From Sphingomonas sp. KRR8 (GTDB taxonomy: Bacteria; Pseudomonadota; Alphaproteobacteria; Sphingomonadales; Sphingomonadaceae), in contig NZ_CP097462.1 in the NCBI RefSeq assembly GCF_023559245.1, positions 2,724,001 through 2,788,000 on the forward strand: a DNA stretch of 64,000 nt, given 5' to 3'. Below, one piece after another: positions 53,937 to 63,757 of the stretch (the stretch's first letter is position 1; every line of letters starts with the position of its first letter). The position numbers and the translations under genes are program-made. The notes beneath the pieces are model-generated. The model did no database searches. It saw nothing but the letters and a program-made list of their open reading frames with translations, and was not told where the DNA came from.

Positions 53937-54119
53937 ATGAACATGTTTCTGAAGATGATGAAGGACGAGGCGGGTGCCTCGGCCGCCGAATATGCGCTGA
54001 TCCTGGCGATCGTCGGCACGGGCATCGCGGTGGCGGCGCTTGGCCTCGGCAACTCGATCAGCGGCGCCATGACCAAGGCGACCAACTGCATCAACGGGCC
54101 GAGCTCCTCCACCTGCTGA
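53937..54119 (+). CDS. flp: Flp type IVb pilin 1
   Basis: A 60-residue prepilin. The processing motif GASAAEY (G-x4-E-Y) is at about residues 14-20, cleaved after the glycine, followed by the hydrophobic helix ALILAIVGTGIAVAALGLG. The mature pilin is about 46 residues and ends in two cysteines (NCINGPSSSTC), which may form a disulfide. Ribosome site GGGGAA. Subunit of the Flp/Tad adhesive pilus. Confidence 0.95.
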   Translation: MNMFLKMMKDEAGASAAEYALILAIVGTGIAVAALGLGNSISGAMTKATNCINGPSSSTC

Positions 54120-54180
54120 TGACTCAACGCTCGCGGACGTCCGACGTGGCGTTCGGGCTCAACATATGGGGAACACGACA

Positions 54181-54378
54181 ATGAACAGCTTTCTGAAGAT
54201 GATGAAGGACGAGGCTGGCGCCTCGGCCGCCGAATATGCGCTGATCCTGGCGATCGTCGGCACCGGCATCGCGGTTGCGGCGCTTGGCCTCGGCAACTCG
54301 ATCAGCGGCGCCATGACCAAGGCGTCGAACTGCATCACGACGCCGAGCAGCGGCAACTGCGGTACCCCGGCCGCCTGA
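54181..54378 (+). CDS. flp: Flp type IVb pilin 2
   Basis: A 65-residue prepilin whose residues 4-48 are identical to pilin 1 from FLKMMKDEAG through SGAMTKA. Only the tail differs (SNCITTPSSGNCGTPAA), also with two cysteines. Start at 54181, preceded by the same GGGGAA as pilin 1; an ATG at 54166 is unlikely. Tandem duplication 61 bases after the first gene. Followed by a strong hairpin. Confidence 0.95.
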   Translation: MNSFLKMMKDEAGASAAEYALILAIVGTGIAVAALGLGNSISGAMTKASNCITTPSSGNCGTPAA

Positions 54379-54392
54379 GCCGGACCCACTGA

Positions 54393-54428
54393 CGCGGGTC
54401 GTTCAGCCGAGTGGCTGAACGGCCCGCG
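54393..54428 (+). terminator. 16-bp hairpin between pilin genes and cpaB
   Basis: A near-perfect 16-bp stem around a GAGT loop, with one G-T wobble, starting 14 bases after the pilin 2 stop. No T run follows. It may be a partial terminator or a 3' stabiliser that keeps pilin mRNA abundant relative to the assembly genes. Confidence 0.65.
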
Positions 54429-54458
54429 CCTGGTTGACGTCATTCTGGGGGACACGGC

Positions 54459-55364
54459 ATGCGGCAGCAAACAATGATCGCGCTTGGGGCGGCGATCTTC
54501 ATCGGGTTGATCGCGGTCTACCTCGCGAACACCTTCCTGACCGCGACCGAGCGCCGCAACGACATGGCAATGACGCGGGTCGCGGTGGCGGCCGTGCCGT
54601 TGAACTATGGCAGCGAGCTTACCCCCGACAAGGTCAAGTTCGTCGATTTTCCCGCCGCTTCGGTGCCCGCCGGCAGCTTCAGCCAGCGCGCCGACCTGCT
54701 GACGCCGGGCGTCAAGCGCGTGGCGCTTCGGGCCATGGCGATCAACGAACCCATTCTCGCGGACAAGATCACCGGCAAGGGCCAGGGCGCATCGATCGCC
54801 GCCCTGCTGACCGACGGAAAGCGGGCCGTATCGGTGCGGATCAATGATGTGTCGGGAGTGGCTGGCTTCGTCCAGCCCAATGACACGGTTGACGTGCTGA
54901 TCACCCGCAGCCTGGCGAACACTTCCTCGCAAGCGACCGACGTCCTGCTGCAGAACGTCCGCGTGCTGGCGACCGACCAGCAGGCCAACAATCCCGACGG
55001 CAAGCCCAATGTGGCGCGCACGGCGACCCTGGAGGTCGATCCGCTCGAGGCGCAGAAACTGGCGCTGGCACAGGAGGCGGGAACGCTCAGCCTCGTGCTT
55101 CGCAAGCCGGGCGTCGATCAGAACCTGTCCGCCATCCAGACCGTCAGCCTGGCCGACCTGCGCTATGGCATCACCCGGGCGCCGGGCTGGACTCCAGTCG
55201 CGGCCGCCGGGTCGCCGCGGGCGGCCGTGCCGGCCCGCCGGGCGGCGGCGCCGATCCGCCGGCACTCCAATCCGCCCGCGCCCAAGGCGCCGAGCGGCAC
55301 CAACGTGGAGGTCGTCAGGGGGACGACCGGCAACACTTATCAGGTGGGGACTTATGGGGATTAA
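54459..55364 (+). CDS. cpaB: Flp pilus assembly protein CpaB
   Basis: A 301-residue protein: N-terminal membrane helix (about 4-24), an SAF-like domain with VAVAAVPLNYGSELTPDKVKFVDFP near residues 36-60, and the RcpC/CpaB domain with AVSVRINDVSGVAGFVQPNDTVDVL near residue 130. The tail is alanine/proline-rich. CpaB is an inner-membrane or periplasmic partner of the secretin CpaC. It overlaps cpaC by 11 nt. Confidence 0.93.
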   Translation: MRQQTMIALGAAIFIGLIAVYLANTFLTATERRNDMAMTRVAVAAVPLNYGSELTPDKVKFVDFPAASVPAGSFSQRADLLTPGVKRVALRAMAINEPILADKITGKGQGASIAALLTDGKRAVSVRINDVSGVAGFVQPNDTVDVLITRSLANTSSQATDVLLQNVRVLATDQQANNPDGKPNVARTATLEVDPLEAQKLALAQEAGTLSLVLRKPGVDQNLSAIQTVSLADLRYGITRAPGWTPVAAAGSPRAAVPARRAAAPIRRHSNPPAPKAPSGTNVEVVRGTTGNTYQVGTYGD

Positions 55365-56949
55365 GTTCATGGGCGCGTCAGGCGCGCTGACGGCCGCGTT
55401 CGCCGTCCTTGCCATGCCGCAGGCCGCACTGGCCCAGCGCGCGGGGATCAGCCTGTCCGAAGGCGTTCGCGCCGGCGAGCTGGCGGTGCCGGTCAACAAG
55501 AGCCAGGTGATCCGGTCGGACCGGCCCTACGCCCGGGCGCTGATCGGCAATCCCGAAATCGCGGACGTGCTGCCGCTGACCAGCCAGTCGCTTTACGTGC
55601 TGGGCAAGAAGGCGGGCACCACCAGCCTGACGCTCTATGACCGCAGCAATTCGCTGATCGCGGTGATCGACGTCGCGGTCGGACCTGACGTGATCGGACT
55701 GCGCCGGCAGTTGTCCGAACTGATGCCGGCCGACCGGGTCGGCGCGCGCCTCAGCAACGATGCCATCGTCCTCGACGGCACGGTGTCCAGCGCCGACGCG
55801 GCCGACCGGGCAGTGCAGCTGGCCGAGACCTATGCCCCGGGCAAGGTCGTCAACATGCTGTCGCTCGGCTCCGCCCAGCAGGTGATGCTGGAAGTGCGCT
55901 TTTCCGAAGTGAAGCGCTCGGCACTGAAGCAGATCGGGGTCGGAATCGGGGTGCAGGGAGGCGGTAGCCACGGCTTCCAGGGCGTCCTCGGCTCGGGCGC
56001 GAGCCTGACCCCGGGGGCCCCGGTCAGCATTTCGACGGGCGGGGTCACCACTACCGTGCCCGGCGCTCCCGTATTTGCCGTCGGATCCATCCTCGACAGC
56101 TTCGGAATCCTCTCGCGGACCTTCAAGATCCTGGGCGGGACGTTCGATGCGACGCTGGATGCGCTGGAGCGCAACGGGTCGCTGACCACGCTGGCGGAGC
56201 CGAACCTGGTAGCGCTGTCGGGTCAGACCGCGAGTTTCCTGGCCGGTGGCGAGTTCCCGATCCCCGTCGCCCAGACCAGCGGATCGAGCGGCGGCGGCAG
56301 CGGCAATACGGCAGCGATCACGGTCGAGTACAAGCAGTTCGGCGTCAGCCTCGCGTTCACTCCGACGGTGCTGGCCGACGGGGTGATCAACCTGGTGGTG
56401 GCGCCCGAAGTCAGCTCGATCGATCCGACCGCCTCGGTGGTCATCAACAACCTGCGCATCCCCGGGCTTCAGACCCGGCGGGCGAAGACCACGGTGGAAC
56501 TGCGCGATGGCGAGAGCTTCGCCATGGCCGGTCTGCTCCGCCAGGACTTCCAGAGCACCATCCGGCAGGTCCCGCTGCTCGGCTCGCTGCCGATCATCGG
56601 TGCGCTGTTCCGCTCCAATGGTTTCCAGCGCGAGGAGACGGAGCTGGTGATCATCGTCACTCCGCGGCTGGTGCGGCCGGTCCGGGCGGCGGCGCTGAAG
56701 GTCCCGACCGACACGGCGCGTCCGCCGAACGAGGCGGACCAGTTCCTGCTGGGACAGACCGATACGGGCTCCAACACCGGCCCGAACCTGTTCCGCGGAC
56801 CCTATGTGGGCCACCAGCCCGCGCCGCTTCCACCACCACCACCGCCGCCCACTGCGCCGGCCGCAAGTGCGCCGGCGGCAGGCGCCAGCGGTGACTCGGC
56901 GGCCACCGGGCTGGTCGGTTTCGAGAAGGAGTATGGGCATGAGCTGTAA
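55354..56949 (+). CDS. cpaC: Flp pilus secretin CpaC
   Basis: A 531-residue outer-membrane secretin. Signal peptide to about residue 26 (ALAQ), an N-terminal domain with VPVNKSQVIRSDRPYARALIGNPEIADV, a BON-like region near residue 130, the secretin core from residue 170 with EVRFSEVKRSALKQIGV and VALSGQTASFLAGGEFPIP, and VIIVTPRLVRPV. The C-terminal tail is proline-rich. ATG 55354 is in the cpaB end; ATG 55369 is an alternative. Confidence 0.93.
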   Translation: MGIKFMGASGALTAAFAVLAMPQAALAQRAGISLSEGVRAGELAVPVNKSQVIRSDRPYARALIGNPEIADVLPLTSQSLYVLGKKAGTTSLTLYDRSNSLIAVIDVAVGPDVIGLRRQLSELMPADRVGARLSNDAIVLDGTVSSADAADRAVQLAETYAPGKVVNMLSLGSAQQVMLEVRFSEVKRSALKQIGVGIGVQGGGSHGFQGVLGSGASLTPGAPVSISTGGVTTTVPGAPVFAVGSILDSFGILSRTFKILGGTFDATLDALERNGSLTTLAEPNLVALSGQTASFLAGGEFPIPVAQTSGSSGGGSGNTAAITVEYKQFGVSLAFTPTVLADGVINLVVAPEVSSIDPTASVVINNLRIPGLQTRRAKTTVELRDGESFAMAGLLRQDFQSTIRQVPLLGSLPIIGALFRSNGFQREETELVIIVTPRLVRPVRAAALKVPTDTARPPNEADQFLLGQTDTGSNTGPNLFRGPYVGHQPAPLPPPPPPPTAPAASAPAAGASGDSAATGLVGFEKEYGHEL

Positions 56950-57229
56950 GGTGCGCCTCGCGCTTCTGCTCGTTCCGCTGACGCTGGCGGCGTGCAGCAC
57001 CTCGACCGACGGAGCACCGGCCCTCGGCCGCGACTTCGGCGAGGCGGTGAAGTATGACACCGCGCTTCAGACCATCAACCCGGACCCGGTCTATCCCGAC
57101 AGCGCGGTCCAGCCGGGCACGCGCGGCGACCTTGGCGCGGCGGCGGTCAAGCGGGTGCGGACCGACACGGTGAAGCAGCCGCAGGTCGAGGCGACTGGCT
57201 CCGGATCCAGCGGCTCTGGTCCGAGGTGA
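56939..57229 (+). CDS. small pilus-locus lipoprotein
   Basis: A 96-residue lipoprotein: signal peptide with a LAAC lipobox near residue 19, then a small polar domain with FGEAVKYDTALQTINPDPVY and a serine/glycine end. It overlaps cpaC by 11 nt, and AAGGAG lies seven bases before its ATG. It occupies the place where cpaD, a larger outer-membrane lipoprotein, is expected; whether it replaces CpaD is unknown. Confidence 0.75.
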   Translation: MSCKVRLALLLVPLTLAACSTSTDGAPALGRDFGEAVKYDTALQTINPDPVYPDSAVQPGTRGDLGAAAVKRVRTDTVKQPQVEATGSGSSGSGPR

Positions 57230-57238
57230 GGATGCGCG

Positions 57239-58975
57239 ATGGCTCTCAGGCATCCTTTCGCCAGAGCTGAAGAGGCCAGTGTCGCCCCGCTGGTCGCGCT
57301 CAGCCTGTTCGCGCTGATCGGGGCCGGGGGACTCGCGTTCGATTATGCGCGGCTGGCCGCGGTCGATACCGAATTGCAGCAGGCGGCGGACCAGGCGGCA
57401 CTGGCCGCCGCGACGCAACTTGATCAGAAGGCGGGCTCGACCACCAGGGCGGTGGCCGCCGCACAATTCATGCTGACGAACGAGACCCGCTTCGCATCCC
57501 GCTCCAGCGCGGCCGAAGTGCGGGTCGCCACCGGCGAGGACGACACCGCCGATCCTGCAAATCCGGTGGCGCGCGTCATCTTCTATACGACCAAGGCCGA
57601 CGCCGAAGCGAACACCAACGGCTACCCGGCGTCCGCAGCGGCCGACCTCACGGCGCGCTTCGTCAAGGTCGCGGTGACTGGGCGGAAGGCGGTCTACGCG
57701 CTCACTCCGCTGGTAGGGGCGTTCGAATCCGGCACCATCAATGCCAAGGCTGTGGCGGGGCTCGGTTCCGCCATCTGCAAGGTTCCGCCGGTGATGATGT
57801 GCAACCCGACCGAGCCGGCCTCCAACGCCAACCCCGACTACCCCTTCGATGCCGACTCGCTGAAGGGCTATGGATTGCGCCTGGTCAGTGTCGGCAACGG
57901 CCCAAGCGCGTGGGCTCCGGGCGATTTCGGCTACCTCGACGTCGGCTCGTCGACCTCAAATCCGAACGTCGAACTGCGCCAGGCGCTGGGCTGGCTCACT
58001 GCGCCGGGCGAGTGTTCGCAACTCGAGGGCGTGCAGACCCGAACCGGTGCCGGCACCACGGTGACGCAGGCGCTTAACACCAGGTTCGATATCTATGAGC
58101 GCGCGAACACCGGCAACGGCAACAATGCCTCATGCCCGAGCGGAAGCTATTGTCCGCCGTCGATCAACGTTGTGAAGGACCTCTACCAGAAAGGAACGCC
58201 GAACAACGCCGGCAAGTGTGGAGTGGCAAACAACGAGTGGGAAGTGCCGGCCGACGCCGACGCATACCGACCGACCTCCGCTACGAGCGACCTCACCGCG
58301 GCACAGCGTGATGCCGTCAAGCTGATGGGCCATCCGCGCGACCGCTGTCACGCCGTGTCCATCAACGGCAGCTGCACCTATGGCGGCGGCACGGCCACGA
58401 AGATCGGGGACGGCATCTGGGACCGGGACGCCTACTTCTGGGCCAATTACCGGTGGGATCATGCGACGTGGCAGAACGCGCTGAACTCGGGCGTCGTGTC
58501 CGCCCGAATCCCGACCACCCGCCTCCCGACCCGTTACGAAGTGTACAGTTGGGAGATTGCGAACCGCGGTACGGTGATCGGCGGCAAGACGATCCTCGCA
58601 CCGAGGCAGCTCGATCCGGCGGGAACCGGATCCAATCAGCCGACGGACTTTGACGGACCGGTCTGCTCACCGCTGCAGACGCCGTCGTCCACCGGCGTGG
58701 TGCCGGGCGGGTCGCAGGTTGACCGGCGGCGGATCTCGGCGGCGGTGCTGAACTGCAAAGCGGAGAATGTGCATGGCGGCGGAGGAACGGTCTATCCGGT
58801 GCTGAAGTGGGTGGAGATGTTCCTGGTGGAACCGTCCATCGACCGCGGCAGCGGCGGCAGCCAGCGGACGGATCCCAACGACATCTATGTCGAGATCATT
58901 GGTGAGACGAGGCTCGGCGCCGGTAGCTCGGCGGGCCAGGTCGTCCGCCGCGACAAGCCGTATCTGGTGCGATGA
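57239..58975 (+). CDS. TadG-related pilus assembly protein
   Basis: A 578-residue protein with a type IV-pilin-like N-terminal segment APLVALSLFALIGAGGLAFDYARL and the TadG region LQQAADQAALAAATQLDQKAGS, then a large exported domain with many Cys, Asn and Gly residues. TadG-like minor pilins are thought to prime assembly. No VWA metal site is obvious. Its stop overlaps the following tadE start (ATGA). Confidence 0.85.
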   Translation: MALRHPFARAEEASVAPLVALSLFALIGAGGLAFDYARLAAVDTELQQAADQAALAAATQLDQKAGSTTRAVAAAQFMLTNETRFASRSSAAEVRVATGEDDTADPANPVARVIFYTTKADAEANTNGYPASAAADLTARFVKVAVTGRKAVYALTPLVGAFESGTINAKAVAGLGSAICKVPPVMMCNPTEPASNANPDYPFDADSLKGYGLRLVSVGNGPSAWAPGDFGYLDVGSSTSNPNVELRQALGWLTAPGECSQLEGVQTRTGAGTTVTQALNTRFDIYERANTGNGNNASCPSGSYCPPSINVVKDLYQKGTPNNAGKCGVANNEWEVPADADAYRPTSATSDLTAAQRDAVKLMGHPRDRCHAVSINGSCTYGGGTATKIGDGIWDRDAYFWANYRWDHATWQNALNSGVVSARIPTTRLPTRYEVYSWEIANRGTVIGGKTILAPRQLDPAGTGSNQPTDFDGPVCSPLQTPSSTGVVPGGSQVDRRRISAAVLNCKAENVHGGGGTVYPVLKWVEMFLVEPSIDRGSGGSQRTDPNDIYVEIIGETRLGAGSSAGQVVRRDKPYLVR

Positions 58976-59511
58976 CCAGCGCGCTGCGCCAGCTATTGCG
59001 CGAGGAGCGCGGGGCGGCCGCCGCCGAGATGGCGCTGGTTACGCCCTTGCTGCTGATCATCATGTTCGGCTCGGTGGAGCTCGGCAATTTCTTCATGAGC
59101 GAGCACGCGCTGGTGAAGTCGGTTCGCGACGGAGCCCGCTACGCCGCCCGGCAGTCCTTCACCAACTTTTCGGGTTGCAGCACCACGGCGGCGAGCGTTC
59201 CGGCCGGGCTTGCGAATGACGTCAAGACACTGGTGCGCAAGGGCTCCCTGGACAGCTCGGCCGCCGATCGCCTGCCGAACTGGAGCAGCGCCGATGCGAC
59301 GTTCTCCGTCACGGTGAGTTGCGATACCGCAACCGGCGGGCAGACGTTTGGAGGCATCTACCAGGGCAACAACGTCGGAACGGCCAACGCCGGCCCGGTG
59401 GTGATCGTCAGCGCCAGCGTCCCCTACCGGCCCGTGCTCGCCTCGTACGGCTTCACGGGCGTCGGCCTGTCACTGTCGGCCAATCAGCAAGCAGCGGTCA
59501 CCGGCATATGA
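58972..59511 (+). CDS. TadE-family minor pseudopilin 1
   Basis: A 179-residue pseudopilin with EERGAAAAEMALVTPLLLIIMFG near the N-terminus (G-x4-E processing pattern at about residues 14-19) and a hydrophobic helix. The exported rest has two or so disulfide-capable cysteines. Translationally coupled on both sides by ATGA overlaps. Confidence 0.87.
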   Translation: MTSALRQLLREERGAAAAEMALVTPLLLIIMFGSVELGNFFMSEHALVKSVRDGARYAARQSFTNFSGCSTTAASVPAGLANDVKTLVRKGSLDSSAADRLPNWSSADATFSVTVSCDTATGGQTFGGIYQGNNVGTANAGPVVIVSASVPYRPVLASYGFTGVGLSLSANQQAAVTGI

Positions 59512-60140
59512 GCGATCGCTCGCTTCTCTCCGATGAACGAGCTTCGGGAGCGGCTGAGTTCGCGCTTGTGCTGATCCCGCTGCTCATGATGCTGTTCGGC
59601 ATCATCGACGGCGGCCGCTGGCTGTGGGAATGCAACCAGGCCGAGAAAGCAACGCAATTCGGCGCGCGAGTGGCCGTGGTCACCGACGTCATTCCAAGTG
59701 GCCTCAAAGCAACCTTCGTCGGCAAGACCGTCGGGAGCGTCACGCTGACGCAAGGCGACGTCATTCCGGCCGCGGCGCTGGGGACCGTGACCTGCTCGAA
59801 GCCCAGCGGGACGCTGAGTTGCTCTTGCGCAGCCTGCAGTGGGCTGACCCTGACGCCTCTCGTCACCACCGGGTGGGACAAGATCGTGGCGCGAATGCAG
59901 CTGATCGACCCGCGCATCAGCGAGAGCAATGTGGTGGTCGAGTATCGGGGTTCAGGATTGGGTTATGCCGGCGATCCGTCCGGCATGGACATCTCACCGC
60001 TCGTCACCGTCCGCGTGAGCCAGCTCACCTTCCAGCCAATCACGACCTTCGTCTTTCCGTCCCTCAGCCTCTCGCTACCAGATTTTGCCACCACGCTCAC
60101 GGCTGAGGACCTGAGCGGAACGGCGGATCAAAAAGACTGA
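59508..60140 (+). CDS. TadE-family minor pseudopilin 2
   Basis: A 210-residue protein with DERASGAAEFALVLIPLLMMLFGIIDGGRWLWECNQ at its N-terminus, the TadE-type segment, here with less standard processing residues. A cysteine cluster (CSKPSGTLSCSCAAC) lies near residue 105. It begins in an ATGA overlap with the previous tadE and ends 2 nt before cpaE. Confidence 0.85.
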   Translation: MSDRSLLSDERASGAAEFALVLIPLLMMLFGIIDGGRWLWECNQAEKATQFGARVAVVTDVIPSGLKATFVGKTVGSVTLTQGDVIPAAALGTVTCSKPSGTLSCSCAACSGLTLTPLVTTGWDKIVARMQLIDPRISESNVVVEYRGSGLGYAGDPSGMDISPLVTVRVSQLTFQPITTFVFPSLSLSLPDFATTLTAEDLSGTADQKD

Positions 60141-60142
60141 AC

Positions 60143-61363
60143 ATGACCGCAATGGACCCTGATCACAGCCCGACCAGCTTCCGCCCGCAAGGCCCGGAAG
60201 CGTCGCTTCACCTGTATCTCAGCGGCGTCGAGGGTGAGGCCGGCGAACTGCTGGGGAAGAAGGTCTGCGGGCTTCCGCTCAGCCTGTCGATCTGCCCGGT
60301 AAGCGAGTGGATCGACGTGGCCGACCTGAGCCATTCCGCAGTGGCGGTGATCCAGGTCAATGGCGACAATCCGGCGTCCATCAAGCGGTTCACCAAGCTG
60401 GCGGAGATGACGGACACCCCGCTGATCGTGGCCGCCTACGAGCCGCCGCTGGCGCTGTTCCGCTTCCTGCTCAAAAATGGCGCGCGCGACGTCCTGCCGC
60501 TGCCGCTCAACTTCGAGGACCTCGAAAGCGCGGTCGCCCAGATCATCGCCGAGCCGGCGGTCCAGACCAAGGTGGCGAACCCTGTTCCTACCAGGAACGG
60601 GCGGCTGGTCGTCTTCGTGAAGAGCCATGGCGGCGCCGGAGCGACGGCCATCGCCTCGCAGCTTGCCTGCCGCTACGCTGCCGCCGACGGCGCGAGCGGA
60701 CGCGAAACGGCGCTGATCGACTTTGACGTGCAGTATGGCGACGCCGCCTTCCAGCTTGGGCTGAAGCCGACCCTGTCGGTGCTCGACCTGGTCGAGGCCG
60801 GACCGCGCCTTGACGGCCAGCTTCTGCGATCCGTTTCGGTGGAGCATTCAAGCGGCCTCAAGATCATCGCCGCGCCCCCGCAGCTCACCCCGCTGGACGC
60901 ACTCAGCAGCGACCAGGTGCTTGCGATCGTCGACCGGGCGGCGCGAGAGTTCGGAACCGTGTTCGTCGACCTTCCGGCCAACTGGACCAACTGGTCGTTG
61001 TCGCTGATCGCGCGGGCCGACAAGGTGCTTCTGGTCACGGAACTCAGCCTCACCGCGCTCAACCGGGCGCGCCGCCAGCTCGACCTGCTGGCCGAGCAGG
61101 ACCTCGGCCGGATTCCGCTCCAGCTGATTCTCAACCGGACCGTCCGCAAGCGCTTTGGCGGTGGCCAGCCGCTGAACATCGGTCATGTGGAAAGCGTGCT
61201 GGGCCGCGCCGTTGATTTCACCGTCAGCGACGATCCCGACGTTCTTTCGGCCGCGCTCCAGCAGGGTGTTCCAATCGACGAGGTCCGCCGGAAGAGTGCG
61301 ATCGGCAAGGACCTCGAAACCATTCGCGCTGCGCTTGCCGCAGCCTTCGCCGGGGAGCGCTGA
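60143..61363 (+). CDS. cpaE: Flp pilus localisation ATPase CpaE/TadZ
   Basis: A 406-residue protein: an N-terminal receiver-like domain (residues about 15-145) and a MinD/ParA-type ATPase domain. The P loop reads KSHGGAGAT at about residue 160, a deviant Walker A in which the lysine of GKT is replaced, as in other CpaE/TadZ proteins. CpaE places the pilus machine at the cell pole. Confidence 0.92.
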   Translation: MTAMDPDHSPTSFRPQGPEASLHLYLSGVEGEAGELLGKKVCGLPLSLSICPVSEWIDVADLSHSAVAVIQVNGDNPASIKRFTKLAEMTDTPLIVAAYEPPLALFRFLLKNGARDVLPLPLNFEDLESAVAQIIAEPAVQTKVANPVPTRNGRLVVFVKSHGGAGATAIASQLACRYAAADGASGRETALIDFDVQYGDAAFQLGLKPTLSVLDLVEAGPRLDGQLLRSVSVEHSSGLKIIAAPPQLTPLDALSSDQVLAIVDRAAREFGTVFVDLPANWTNWSLSLIARADKVLLVTELSLTALNRARRQLDLLAEQDLGRIPLQLILNRTVRKRFGGGQPLNIGHVESVLGRAVDFTVSDDPDVLSAALQQGVPIDEVRRKSAIGKDLETIRAALAAAFAGER

Positions 61364-61366
61364 GCC

Positions 61367-62751
<1,385 letters not shown>

Positions 62752-62755
<4 letters not shown>

Positions 62756-63753
62756 ACCCGGTCTGGCTGAAAGCGCTGCTGCTGGTCTGCGTCTTCGCGG
62801 TCGTGCTGTTGCTGGTCGAGGTGGTGATAGGTGCCATCGTTCGCGCCCGCGGCGAGGGTCACGCGATCAACCAGCGCCTGCGCCTGATCGGGCGTGGACA
62901 GGCCGGGGTGGAACGGCTCAACCTCCTCCGGCGCGGGCGGAGTGTCGTTCCCGAAGGACTGCCGCCGCTGGTCCAGGGTGTTGCGTTGAAGCTGGAGCGG
63001 ACGCTGGTCGCCGCCCAGCTGGCGGTCCCGACCGAGCGGCTGATGATGGCCGTGCTGATCGCCCCGGTGGCCCTGTTCCTGCTCTTTCTGCTGATCGCCA
63101 GCGGGACCGGCTTCTCACTGAACCTTGGCCGGCTGCTGCTGATTGCGGCGATGGCGCTGATGATCGGTGCGATGCTGCCGCTGATGTTGCTCAGGATACG
63201 GGCTGAGCGAGCCCGCAAGAAGATGGAGGACCAGTTCCCGGTCGCGCTGGACGTGTTCGTGCGCGGCCTTCGCGCCGGTTATCCGGTGGCGGCCGCGCTG
63301 GACCTGCTGACGGTTGAGCTGCCCGATCCGATCGGCAGCGAGTTCGGTCTGGTGGTGGACGAGGTCAGCTATGGCGCCGACCTGCGCGACGCGCTCGGCG
63401 CCATGGCCGAGCGGTGGGACTCCGAGGACATGCGGATGTTCGTCACCTGCCTGTCGGTGCAGAGCGAGACGGGCGGCAACCTCGCCGAAGTGCTCGAGAA
63501 CCTGTCCACGGTGGTGCGCGAGCGTCATTCGATGCTGCTCAAGGTGCGTGCGCTTTCCAGCGAGGGACGGATGACCGCGGCCATGCTGACGGTGCTTCCG
63601 CTGCTGTCCTTCACGGCATTGTTCCTGATCAATCCGCGCTTCTACCTGGACGTGGCCGGCGATCCCGCCTTCGTGCCCGGTTTCGCGGCATTGATGCTGC
63701 TGTACATCGTCGGTTTCGTCTGGATCCGGCGCCTCGTGAACCTGAAGGTCTGA
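62752..63753 (+). CDS. tadB: Flp pilus inner-membrane protein TadB
   Basis: A 333-residue GspF-domain protein with membrane helices near residues 5-25, 97-120, 125-145, 278-298 and 305-325. The domain has DQFPVALDVFVRGLRAGYPVAAALDLL and SVQSETGGNLAEVLENLSTVVRERH, both typical. It overlaps cpaF by 4 nt (ATGA). Forms the inner-membrane platform with TadC. Confidence 0.94.
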
Positions 63754-63757
63754 GCTG

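Noticed and set aside
54159-55499. 446-codon open frame on the minus strand
   Set aside because: Antisense to pilin 2 and cpaB; no signal of its own.
55378-57060. 560-codon open frame on the minus strand
   Set aside because: Antisense to cpaC and the small lipoprotein gene; composition (many Arg, Gln, His, Asp) is that of a shadow frame.
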